A stretch of DNA of 64,000 nt from Branchiostoma lanceolatum. Its lineage: Eukaryota > Chordata > Leptocardii > Amphioxiformes > Branchiostomatidae. The number at the start of each line of letters is the position of its first letter. Within the stretch, counting starts at the first letter, position 1. The stretch spans positions 40,099,958-40,163,957 of the forward strand of contig NC_089722.1 in assembly GCF_035083965.1 (NCBI RefSeq), read 5' to 3'. Below are positions 53,661 to 64,000 of this stretch, one piece after another. The position numbers and the translations under genes were made by a program. The notes under the pieces were generated by a model. That model had not been told where the DNA came from. It did no database searches and worked only from the letters and a program-made list of their open reading frames with translations.

Positions 53661-56600
53661 ATGACGCTGATAGAACAAGTGAAAGAGCTGCACGCGGAGG
53701 GACTCTACTCCAACCTCAAGATACTGGTAGGTTCTCCGGTTCGAACGGAAAGGATTTGAGTCACTGTTGAAGTCAGTCTGCACAGCTTCGCAGCTTGAAA
53801 AAAGAAACGTTATAAGTAATTGGTTCTTATAGGTCGTTGAGAAGATAGATACAGTAAATTATGGTGGAGGGGGAATAGGGGTGTTTGGAGGCAGCGTTGG
53901 GAATAGGGGACCCAGTGCAGGGGGTCGGTAATAAGTTACAGGACGAGTTGGGGAGGGGGGTAAATAGAGGGGAGGGGGGTAAATAGAGGGGAGGGGGGTA
54001 AATAGAGGGGAGGGGGGTAAATAGAGGGGAGGGGGGTAAATAGAGGGGAGGGGGGTCAATAGAGGGGAGGGGGGTCAATAGAGGGGAGGGGGGTCAATAG
54101 AGGGGAGGGGGGTCAATAGAGGGGAGGGGGGTCAATAGAGGGGAGGGGGGTCAATAGAGGGGAGGGGGGTCAATAGAGGGGAGGGGGGTCAATAGAGGGG
54201 AGGGGGGTCAATAGAGGGGAGGGGGGTCAATAGAGGGGAGGGGGGTCAATAGAGGGGAGGGGGTCAATAGAGGGGAGGGGGTCAATAGAGGGGAGGGGGG
54301 TCAATAGAGGGGAGGGGGGTCAATAGAGGGAGGGGGTCAATAGAGGGAGGGGGTCAATAGAGGGGAGGGGGTCAATAGAGGGGAGGGGGTCAATAGAGGG
54401 GAGGGGGTCAATAGAGGGGAGGGGGTCAATAGAGGGGAGGGGGTCAATAGAGGGGAGGGGGGTCAATAGAGGGGAGGGGGTCAATAGAGGGGAGGGGGTC
54501 AAATGAGGGGAGGGGGGTCAATAGAGGGGAGGGGGGTCAATAGAGGGGAGGGGGTCAATAGAGGGGAGGGGGTCAATAGAGGGGAGGGGGGTCAATAGAG
54601 GGGAGGGGGGTCAATAGAGGGAGGGGGTCAATAGAGGGGAGGGGGTCAATAGAGGGGAGGGGGTCAATAGAGGGGAGGGGGTCAATAGAGGGGAGGGGGG
54701 TCAATAGAGGGGAGGGGGGTCAATAGAGGGGAGGGGGTCAAATGAGGGGAGGGGGGTCAATAGAGGGGGGTGAGCTTGAGGCGTACTTGGTTCTGATGAT
54801 TTATGAGACAAGCTACATCTACAGCTACAATTTTATGTTAGGGCTCTGCATGCATATTCATTCATAAGGCGCGATCAGCTGTTTTGATTTGAAAATGTAT
54901 ACAATTGGCCAAATTGGCATGGCACAATAGTAGACTATTATACTATATATACTAGTAGTAAAGCTGCAGGGTGGCGGACAGGGAGTAGCGCCCCTGCCCC
55001 TTGAGGAGCTAAAGCCAAAACATGTCACAACAAACACAGCGACCACCCCCTCCACAAGTACTCCAACCCCCCACTGCGTCACAGCATTCAACACAAGCGC
55101 ACAAAACAAGAAGAAGAAGCCAAAAATAGAAAAAGTAGTAACGTTAAATGTACTTTTATTCATTGATAATTTGTACAGTACTTTTACCTTCATACTTCTC
55201 CTTGATACAGGAGAGAGTTGGCATCTGCCTGTTATGTCCTGGTCTTCGCTCGTTCACACTGCGTACTTACGCCCTTCTCAGTGATCGTCTAGAGCTTAGT
55301 CTTCAACTGGTTTATGCTACATGTATATATCTGCTGCAACTCCTATTTGTCATGTTTCATTCCCGTACTCCAGGCGAGCATGCTGCTGACCATGAGTGAC
55401 CACAGCACAGACATGTTCCCGCCCATGTGCAAGTACCAGCTGCAGGCATACTTTGCTGACTCCCTGTACGAGACACTGGAGTACAAGAGGGCAGAGGTAT
55501 GGACATGTACTAGTACATGACTTTTGTCATAAGGCGACTCAATTGGAATTTTGTTGAGCAATACCTCCTGTAATACTGTGTGTATGGGAATCTCAAACAC
55601 TCTTAGCTTGTTTCAATAAGACTTGTTCACCCCATTAGCATTTTCACACTTTCAATATTGAATAATAGTGAAACTGCCAGGTTGCTAAACACCATGTGTA
55701 TTGTTAATGTACCAGCTCATAGTCATACCTTGTTTTAGAGAATAGGAAAACCTCAGTTTCTTACTGTATTTGTTATGACATCAGGCTATGTACAGGAAGG
55801 CCCTTCAGTAGAGGAAGGCTGCCAGTAACTGAGTGGTGAGAACAACCGTGCCAAGACCAGCTCCTACCTTAACTTAAGCTTGTTTTAGAGAATAGAAAAA
55901 CATCAGTAACTGACTGTATATATATGATATTGTGCCATCAGGCTATGTACAGGAAGGCCCTGCAGCAGAGGAAGGCGGCCAGTAAGAACAACCGTGCCAA
56001 GACCAGCTCCTACCTTAAGCTTGTTTCAGAGAATAGAAAAACATCAGTACTAACTGACTGTATGATATTGTGCCATCAGGCTATGTACAGGAAGGCCCTC
56101 CAGCAGAGGAAAGCAGCCAGTAAGAACAACCGTGCCAAGACCAGCTCGTCCACCCCCCCTCAGCAGTGGCAGCCGTCGGAGGTGGAGCTGAAGTACAGGA
56201 TCTACCAGTGCCACATGCACCTCAAGGAGAACAGGGACGCCATGTCTATTGTGAGTTTTTACACACTTTGAATTATTCTATATCAATGATGAAGAAGGTA
56301 CGTGCTGACAGCCATGTTACCACACAAAAACTGAAGCAGCGACTTTAACAAAGTGGTGTTGCATCTTTCTATAGCAGAAGATCACAAAATGTACATAAAA
56401 TACAGACACCAATGGTTTCATGTTGCAGGCTTTTACGTTTTAGCTAGTATAGGCATCCAAAAATGGGGGGAGGGGGCAGTTTTCCTATGGGCTCTATGGA
56501 TTAACAATTACCTAGTAGCTTAAATTTGCATTTTAATCAATTAACATGCTCATAAACAACAGTGACACTGACAATTACCATAGAAACAGGGAAACCCCTT

Positions 56601-59600
56601 CAAAGGGAGGCCGTCTAATTGCTTTGTTTTCTTAGTGTAGGGTGTCCAGAAGACACCCCGGCCCGACGCCCTGCTAGCTATTAACTGTTTTGTTGCATGC
56701 CACTTGTCCAGTTGGAGAGTGTCCCAGCCAAGCAGCGCACAGCCAAGGTGAACATGGCCCTGGGGAAGCTGTACCAGAAGGCAGGCATGGAGCGGTCGGC
56801 CGTCTCCTGTTTTAAGGAGGTCCTCAGGCAGTGTCCACTCTCCCTGGACGCCATACTCTGTCTGCTGGCGCTGGGGGTCAAGGTGGCCGAAGTGGCCGGG
56901 ATGACCATGGCTGGGGTACAGGGAATACAGAACTCAGAATGGTTAGTAGATATGAATGGAACTCATGCTATTTCAGACTGCAGGGTGCGAAATACTTTTT
57001 TGAGCCAGGTTGCCCATGTTGCAACCTAGGGCAAATGCTAGGTTGCACATCCAAATTTCAGGTTGCTCCAGCAACATTCACCGATTTCTTCAAATTAAGC
57101 TCGTATGTAGCGTATAATACTACTAATATTTCAAAATATAAAGTAGATAGTATTTTGTTCCCATTGACCTAACAACATCTTGTTTAGCCGAGGGCAGTGT
57201 GTTTTCGTCTTTTTCAGCTCAAATTCCACGATCTATGAAGGGTTTTGGATTGGTATAAAACGAAAAAGTGTTGATTTTTTTATTTCAATTGAAGATTTAC
57301 CAAATTTTATGAGAGTGACACTGTGTTTTTGTTTTTGTGAGCTTCCAGGGCTCCGATTGAGATCTTTGGCTCAAAATATAAGGTTGCACACTGTGCTACC
57401 TGGGTTTGGAATTAACTTGCACCAACCGAAATCTTGTTGCACTGTGCAACGTGCAACCAGGTATTTCGCACCCTGGACTGTATACAGCATTACATAAGTA
57501 GCTCTCTCTGGAGGCCAGGCAATACAGAACTCAGAATGGTAAGTACTAAGACATATAATTGAATTTCGAAGTCATGGTATGTAAAAGTGTATACAGCATA
57601 ACATAAGTAATTTTATGTCATGCTAGTACCTGGGCTGTGATATTTTGGGTTACCACACAGGCCCTAAGTTCTACATGTATTACATACCTTTGGGCTTCCA
57701 TAGAATCATTCGAATGCACTTTGCATGTGCCAAGTGCACCACTGTCGAAAAATTAGAATACCAGATTCGTAGGTTGGAATTGCTGTTGTTACAAGTTTTC
57801 TTTGAAGGCCCTAAATTTTCTCACTTTCTGGCACATTTCGCATTGAAATTTGTAAATTCTGTATTGGCCTCTGTCATGTTGGTGTCCCTATGATGTCATG
57901 TAAATAATTGCTCTACTACAGAGTCTACACCAAGTCCTGACCAAGTCTCTTGTGTACCATTCAGGTTGTCCTCTTGGATCAAAGGTCATGCTTACATCAC
58001 CACAAAGGACTACAGCAGGGCCATCAACACATTCAACACACTGGATAAAAAGGTAGGAACATAGACCCTTTTCCAGAGTTTCTAAACTCTCGCATTGAAA
58101 AAAAAACAAGGCTTGAGCTGTAAAACATTTATACATGTAAATTTTAAAACATTTTTATGTACATTGTTTTACCGCCTTACCCTCGTTTTTTGGTCTGACG
58201 TTTGCAATGTATAACAGAATCACCCAACATAATTTTTGCCTTCTTCAGAGACAATAATGAAGTTAAATGCACATCAAAAAGATAAATGTCTTTGTCATGG
58301 CAATCCTGAGCTCCTATATTGGTTCTTCCCCAAAATCAGTTTCCTGAGTTTGAGGTGAACAAACAACTCTGTTGGGCGGGGCTCCATTAAGAACCCGGGA
58401 CAGTAAGAGTTTGTGTTAGACCGTCTTACAAACTTCCTTATCGTGTGACTGCAGACGTTGTTACGAGACAACCTGGAGGTCCTGGGAGCCCTGGGCGACA
58501 GTTTCTACAAGGCAAATGACTACAAGAACGCTATCGCCAAATTTGAAAGGGTGAGTTGTGTTTGATTCCTCTTTACACATCGTGATCTTACAGTATGTGA
58601 TGAAGGTGGGGGCTAATGCTGTACTAGTACTTGTTCTTAACTTGCTTTACCTTTTAACTCATTAGTTCACAATTTGTTAACTATTTCACAAATACGTGAT
58701 GTGTGCGTTCATGATTCAATAAGATAATGGATACAAGAAAAAACAGATGTTTGAATGCAGCAGTTACTCAGTATTTGTATGACTCAAATGTACATTTGTA
58801 GGGATGATTTTTGTACGACTTTTTTTTTAAATATTAATACAGATGATAGTGGTTAGCACCTTTTTTTTACCATAATCATTTTCTAAACTCAAAATGATTA
58901 GATTTTCGGCCATCTAGTTCGTTATAATACAGATGAGAACTTGACTTTGGGGGTATGCTCAGCATAGTATAGGTGGCTTTTGAATTTTATCTTTTGCTTT
59001 CCTTTAATTGTATTTCTTGTTATGTATGTTCCAGATCCACATGCTTGACCCGTACCTCCTTAAGGGGATGGACCTGTACGCCTCACTGCTGGCCAAGGAG
59101 AACAAAGCTGACGAACTCCAACAGTAAGCTACCATGCCTTTCAACATTTCCTTACAACTACACATGGTGTATTGACTTCTTTGATTTGATACTTACTCCC
59201 TGGGCATAGGCCACGGACTACATGTAGTTCCCTCCATCTGGTACGGTCCTGTTCCAGTTCTTTAATATCATACTGTAAATGTAGTGTAGTTCATTTTACA
59301 AAACAGAACAGAAGAACTTTCATCATCAAACCTGGCCGGATAACCACCTGGCACAGACAACCACCCCCAGTCACAAGCCACATTAAAACAGTCCCGTCCA
59401 TTTTTACATAGTTAACCCCACCCTGTCCTCATCAACCACCTGTTGTAAGCAATCATTTTTTCAGTCCCTTGAGTGGTTGTAGAATATAGGTTTGACTGTA
59501 AATGATTCTGTTTAGGTTGGGAACTGCGCTGTTCCAGGTGTCTGACAGACAGCCTGAGCCGTGGATCACCCTGGGGTACCACTGTGCCTGCGTCAAGAGG

Positions 59601-62600
59601 CACACACGGGCCATCTACTTTGCAGCAAAGGTGAACAGCAGTCATACATAGATTCACTCTCTCTTCTACTGGATATTTCTCAATCAAGTTGAAATGATTT
59701 TCATGCCGTGGATCCAGAAGGTAGAGATTCAAAAAATGTAGGTCATTTGTATAAATGTCGTTCTAATTTGTCATTTAGGATATGGTGATATAAAGCCATG
59801 GTGTATGAGGTAGCTTCAGATGTATTAGTGTCAGGTGTTAAACCTCTGAACGTAAGAGAACTGAAACCAACGCTTACAGAGGAGGAGGGTTGACCCAGTG
59901 TGCTTGGCAGAAAATACAAGCCATACATGATGTAATACGACAATGCACTTATACTTAGCTACTTGAAAAAGCATAATGCTTTACCTTAGTTGAGGATGAC
60001 TACTTTAGAAATACCTTTTTTGTCATTGGACCTGAAGAATTTCATCTATGGTTGCACAACTTGCACTTGTGCAGACTTAGGGCTAAATTTGCATTTGTTA
60101 TTCTTCCCAGGCATACCAGCTTAACCAGGAAAGTGTCCAGGCCCTACTTCTCAAAGGTATGGGGTGCTGCCTTACATGTAGATTTTTTGAATATCCTGTC
60201 ACTTATTATTACATAAACCTGCAATAATTAATGTATTATGATAAAAAGGTTGCCAGCAGTGTGATTTTATGTGTAAATCTGCTGGCTTGAATGTTGTTAC
60301 TGAACAGTAGTAGTGTAATTAATTTTGATATACAAGGTGCGAGGTAATATGAAGAACTTTGGTCTTGCAAATCGACTTTGAATACAGACTGACTGTTATA
60401 ACATCTTGTACCATGTTATACTGCTATACCTTGTTCCTTGTTATAGTTACCTCCTTATAGTTATACATGTACCTTGTTACACTGTTAGTGTTATACAAAT
60501 GTAGTTAGGAGTAGATTTACATGTAGCATTCACAGAGTACTTTAATTTACAACTCACAAAATACATGTAGATTAGCTATGTGAGTCAGTTAGTGCATGTT
60601 GTACAAAAATTGAATTCATCAGAAATCTTACTGAGCGGAATTGTGTCCCAGGTTCGACGTTACAGCAGATAGAGAAGACCCAGGAAGCCATCCTGCACTA
60701 TCGGGAGGTGATGCGGATGGTACCCGACCGGCTGGAGTCTTATGAAGGTGGCTGTTTTGTTATGTTAACCTTCACAGAAGGGAAACATTGTTTTTGCTAC
60801 GTGCCTTCCTCTTCATCTTCCATTCCAAACAAATAAGGTCAATGACCTGGACCAGACGTCTGTCACCATGGTTACTGGTAAAGTAGCAGACATCCTGTGG
60901 TGTTTGATTACATAATGTAGCAAGTGGCAGGACAGAGCTGGAGGGGCTGGTCACCATGTATATGAATAAACAGAGCTGCAGTAGTTTGTCTGGCTAGACC
61001 ATGTGGAGGTAAACATGTATTTGCTTGCAAATGTTACCTTGGTACATTTTGTTTGTTGTATCTCCTTGTCCACTGTCAGCAAGTTTATACGTGTGTTAAA
61101 ACCTCCCTATAACGTAACCTACATGTGTACTGTTTCAGGGCTGGTGGAGTGTTATCTATCCAATGGTAGGAACAGGGAGGCTGTGAGTGTGGCTCTAAAC
61201 GCCTGCAAGACTCTGGGGTACACACCCTCTACTCTCACTGTAAGTATTGTAATTCTTATGTTTTATAAATGGCTTGAAGATTTATAATTTTTCAGTCGGG
61301 ACAGGTGGTCAAACTGCATAACACCTGAAAGACTATACTAATATGAGATTTACCATTTACAAGTAACAGACTATTTTTAACTAAAACATAGTACAATGCC
61401 ATGTATCTACCACTGGAACTGATGGGAAAAAATCTTATAACGATATCCTCCTGAATTTATTAGGGAAGCTGTAACATGTAACTGTAACTCCTACATGTAC
61501 ATGCATAATTACAATTTACATGTATGGAGCGGTTTTAAGATGTTATGAGTCTGCAGTGTTTCAGCAGTTTGCATTGCAAATTTTACAATTTTTTCTTTTT
61601 TTTCTTTCAGCTATATGCCTCAGTTTTAATGGAGGATCCTGTCTCACAGGACAAGGTATGTGTAAAGGATAGAAAAAAAATCAAAACTTTACAAACAAAG
61701 TAAGAGAATGAGAGTTCTTATTATCTTCAATTCACATGGTCTCTGCAACAGTACACGGTAGCCATATCCATTGTCATGTATATGCATACATACAGGACTG
61801 GCATGGTGTTCGTAAATATTCACAAAGTAGGAAGTAAGGAACAAACAGGAAATGGACACAGGTGCCAGACTATAAATTAGAAAGTTATCAAAAAGGAAAC
61901 TAGAGTTAGAATAAGATGGATACCTGGCTAGGATATTTGCCCAAACTGTGTTGAATTCCCTGATCATGACATCGTTAGCTGTGGTGATAGTCGTGATATT
62001 GTAATACATCTGTTTATTAACTATCATTATACATGTAAATCCTTCAAATTTGTGTCCAGGCAAAAAGCACACTAGACCGAGCGTTGTCCATCAAGCCAGA
62101 CTACCTGAAAGCTGTCACAATGAAAGTGAAGATACTGCAGATCAAGCAGAAATATGAGGAAGCCATAGAACTGTAAGTATATGGAAAGAGAATATTACAC
62201 TGTGTATTCTGTATCACCCGAGATACCAGCACTTCTGTATCTTTTTTATATATTTTGCCTGACCCTCACCTCTTCCCTCATGGCCTCAATGAAAAGCAGC
62301 CTGCATGCAGCCTTGAGCTTCCCATGAATGAAGGTTCAAACAATAATATCACACTGCACATTATGTATCACCCGAGAAACCAGCCCTTCTGTATTGTTGT
62401 TATATATCTTGTCTGACCCTCACCTGTTCCCTCATGACCTAAATGAAAACTGACCTGCAGACCAATTTGAGCTTCTCATGAATAAACAAAGGTTAAAACA
62501 AACAAGGCCAGAGAATGATCCTGTGATAGGCGAGGTTGATGCAGAATACACAGTGTTGTGAATGAAAATTAGTCTACAAATACCTCTTATGAACACACCA

Positions 62601-64000
62601 TGTATTCAAGACCCTCATGACAGCTCTTGACTCAAGTGGCTTCAACGTCACACCCCACTCCACCCTAGCAGCTGTAAAAGAGCGTTTTAGGGATATATGC
62701 AGTATCACAATGATCATACATTGTACAGTATCAGTATGTAAATATCCTACAATACAGTCTCCTACAATAACAGAAAATGGGTAATGTATAAAGAAGAGTG
62801 GACTCATTCCTCGAGCTAACTGACACCTTTCACACCACAGTCATCCCTCAGTAAGACATCTAGAGCCGCATACATGTAGTTCCTGTTGAGAGCTTTTATT
62901 TAGCCTGCTAGACCAGATTCGCTGTGTTGGCTTTTTCAATGAGGCGAAAATAGGTCAGGTGAAATCTTTACTAAACTGCCCTCAAACTAAGAACTTGATG
63001 TTATTTTTCCTCCCCACATTAATTGTTTCTGCAGGCTTCGCAGTCAGCTGGTGAACCAGAGCCTGTGTGTTCTGCACCAGCTGTTGGGGGACTGTCTGTC
63101 AGCTGTGAGCGACTATCAGGAGGCACTGGATCAGTACAGTATAGCTCTCAGGTAAGGCACTGGATCAGTACAGTATAGCTCTCAGGTAAGGCACTGGATC
63201 AGTACAGTATAGCACAGGATCAGTACAGTATAGCTCTCAGGTAGGGCACTGGATCAGTACAGTATAGCTCTCAGGTAAGGCACTGGATCAGTACAGTATA
63301 GCTCTCAGGTAAGGCACTGGATCAGTACAGTATAGCACTCAGGTAAGGACATGGATCAGTACAGTATAGCTCTCAGGTAAGGACATGGATCAGTACAGTA
63401 TAGCACTCAGGTAAGGCACTGGATCAGTACAGTATAGCACTCAGGTAAGGCACTGGATCAGTACAGTATAGCACTCAGGTAAGGCACTGGATCAGTACAG
63501 TATAGCACTCAGGTAAGGACATGGATCAGTACAGTATAGCACTCAGGTAAGGACATGGATCAGTACAGTATAGCACTCAGGTAAGGACATGGATCAGTAC
63601 AGTATAGCACTCAGGTAAGGACATGGATCAGTACAGTATAGCACTCAGGTAAGGACATGGATCAGTACAGTATAGCACTCAGGTAAGGACATGGATCAGT
63701 ACAGTATAGCACTCAGGTAAGGACATGGATCAGTACAGTATAGCACTCAGGTAAGGACATGGATCAGTACAGTATAGCTCTCAGGTAAGGACATGGATCA
63801 GTACAGTATAGCTCTCAGGTAAGGCACTGGATCAGTACAGTATAGCACTCAGGTAAGGACATGGATCAGTACAGTATAGCACTCAGGTAAGGACATGGAT
63901 CAGTACAGTATAGCACTCAGGTAAGGACATGGATCAGTACAGTATAGCACTCAGGTAAGGACATGGATCAGTACAGTATAGCACTCAGGTAAGGACATGG
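53661..64000 (+). CDS. ANAPC7: Anaphase-promoting complex subunit 7 (partial 3')
   Basis: Fourteen exons seen: 53661-53726, 55374-55496, 56080-56250, 56712-56941, 57965-58052, 58455-58550, 59035-59123, 59516-59630, 60111-60156, 60652-60747, 61139-61239, 61611-61655, 62060-62172, 63035-63151. All phases match. They encode about 500 residues aligned to human APC7 through TPR repeats; the last exon(s), expected from LDPN onward, lie beyond the window. APC7 is a TPR subunit of the anaphase-promoting ubiquitin ligase and helps bind activators and substrates in the nucleus. Diagnostic stretches: KEVLRQCPLSLDAIL, MLDPYLLKGMDLYA, LVECYLSNG, MEDPVSQDKA and YQEALDQYSIAL. The donor after exon 4 is weak (GTTAGT); its sequence recurs with a stronger GTAAGT near 57540. 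Introns hold two minisatellites and duplicate exon copies. Confidence 0.95.
53950..54770 (+). repeat. G-rich 19-bp minisatellite
   Basis: About 44 copies of a 17-19 base unit, GTCAATAGAGGGGAGGGGG; the first five copies read TAAATAGAGG instead. The G-rich strand is the coding strand of ANAPC7, in intron 1. Every unit has two G-runs of four or more, so G-quadruplexes are possible along the whole array. Confidence 0.95.
55785..56079 (+). pseudogene. Two extra copies of ANAPC7 exon 3 start
   Basis: Copies start at 55785 and 55942, before the functional exon at 56080, each with its acceptor (catcag). The first has an in-frame stop within the exon. The second keeps the frame AMYRKALQQRKAASKNNRAK but lacks the second half of the exon and a clear donor. 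A tandem triplication with period about 140-155 bases. Confidence 0.85.
56981..57475. mobile_element. hAT-like MITE
   Basis: Ends are CAGGGTGCGAAATAC and its exact inverse GTATTTCGCACCCTG, flanked by GACTG on both sides. Internal sequence is rich in gttgcac/gcaac motifs. CAGGG ends suggest hAT, but hAT duplications are normally 8 bases, so the assignment is tentative. In intron 4 of ANAPC7. Confidence 0.75.
59770..60015 (+). mobile_element. SINE family B copy, degraded
   Basis: Shares ggttgacccagtgtgcttgg, cttgaaaaagcataatgctt and gttgaggatgactacttta with the other family B copies. In intron 8 of ANAPC7. Confidence 0.6.
63122..64000 (+). repeat. 34-bp minisatellite grown from an ANAPC7 splice donor
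   Basis: About 26 units of 34 bases run to the window edge. The first unit is the last 30 bases of exon 14 plus GTAA. Two variants alternate: ggcactggatcagtacagta...ctctcaggtaa and ggacatggatcagtacagta...cactcaggtaa. Each unit therefore carries coding sequence (DQYSIAL) and a CAG|GTAAG donor. The exon frame meets TAA right after the first donor. Confidence 0.97.

Noticed and set aside
53827-54502. Pro/Leu/Ser-rich ORFs on the minus strand
   Set aside because: Antisense translation of the G-rich minisatellite.
63122-64000. CRISPR-like array
   Set aside because: Units are contiguous 34-bp tandem repeats without variable spacers and are derived from a coding exon end; eukaryotic context.

Overview
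The window looks like a lancelet (Branchiostoma-type) nuclear genome. Genes have many short exons with GT-AG introns of a few hundred bases. Three products are recognisable chordate-type orthologs (PEMT, PTRH2, ANAPC7). The intergenic DNA is packed with MITEs, tRNA-derived SINEs, LINE tails and microsatellites, and one CR1-like LINE encodes a 2A peptide, a trait reported for amphioxus and sea urchin elements. The species call is inference; I could not run a search.

Layout. 1-2.3 kb: a small two-exon single-pass membrane protein gene and repeats. 4-11.4 kb: no convincing gene. A noncoding unit of about 1.3-1.8 kb is present three times in the same orientation, broken up by one MITE family that includes a 1,025-bp element with perfect 48-bp terminal inverted repeats. 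11.9-22.1 kb (+): a 15-exon gene that splices in silico, with every phase matching, into an 886-residue chimeric receptor: signal peptide, CUB, LDLa, Frizzled CRD, kringle, sushi, then a complete Cys-loop pentameric ligand-gated ion channel subunit. 27.2-39.4 kb (+): a 10-exon, 480-residue nicotinic receptor alpha-type subunit whose intron 4 holds a full-length 4.8-kb LINE (2A, PHD finger, endonuclease and reverse transcriptase in one intact ORF). 42.0-48.4 kb (+): PEMT, three exons, with a two-exon class A GPCR nested antisense in its second intron. 50.4-53.2 kb (-): PTRH2. 53.7 kb to the window end (+): ANAPC7, divergent from PTRH2 across a 437-bp shared promoter and truncated by the window edge.

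How the parts relate. The two channel genes lie in tandem and share exon lengths and phases through the first half of the ligand-binding domain. In the chimeric gene a run of phase 1-1 extracellular modules sits exactly where the plain receptor has its phase-1 intron 1, between the signal-peptide exon and the first receptor exon. This is a clean example of exon shuffling that built a new receptor type, and it is the main discovery of the window.

A second theme is small tandem duplication across exon borders: PTRH2 exon 3, ANAPC7 exon 3, the PEMT last exon, and a 34-bp minisatellite of about 26 copies grown from an ANAPC7 splice donor. These create duplicate splice sites beside intact exons. 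Exon coordinates are my own reading of splice consensus and frame; no transcript evidence was available.
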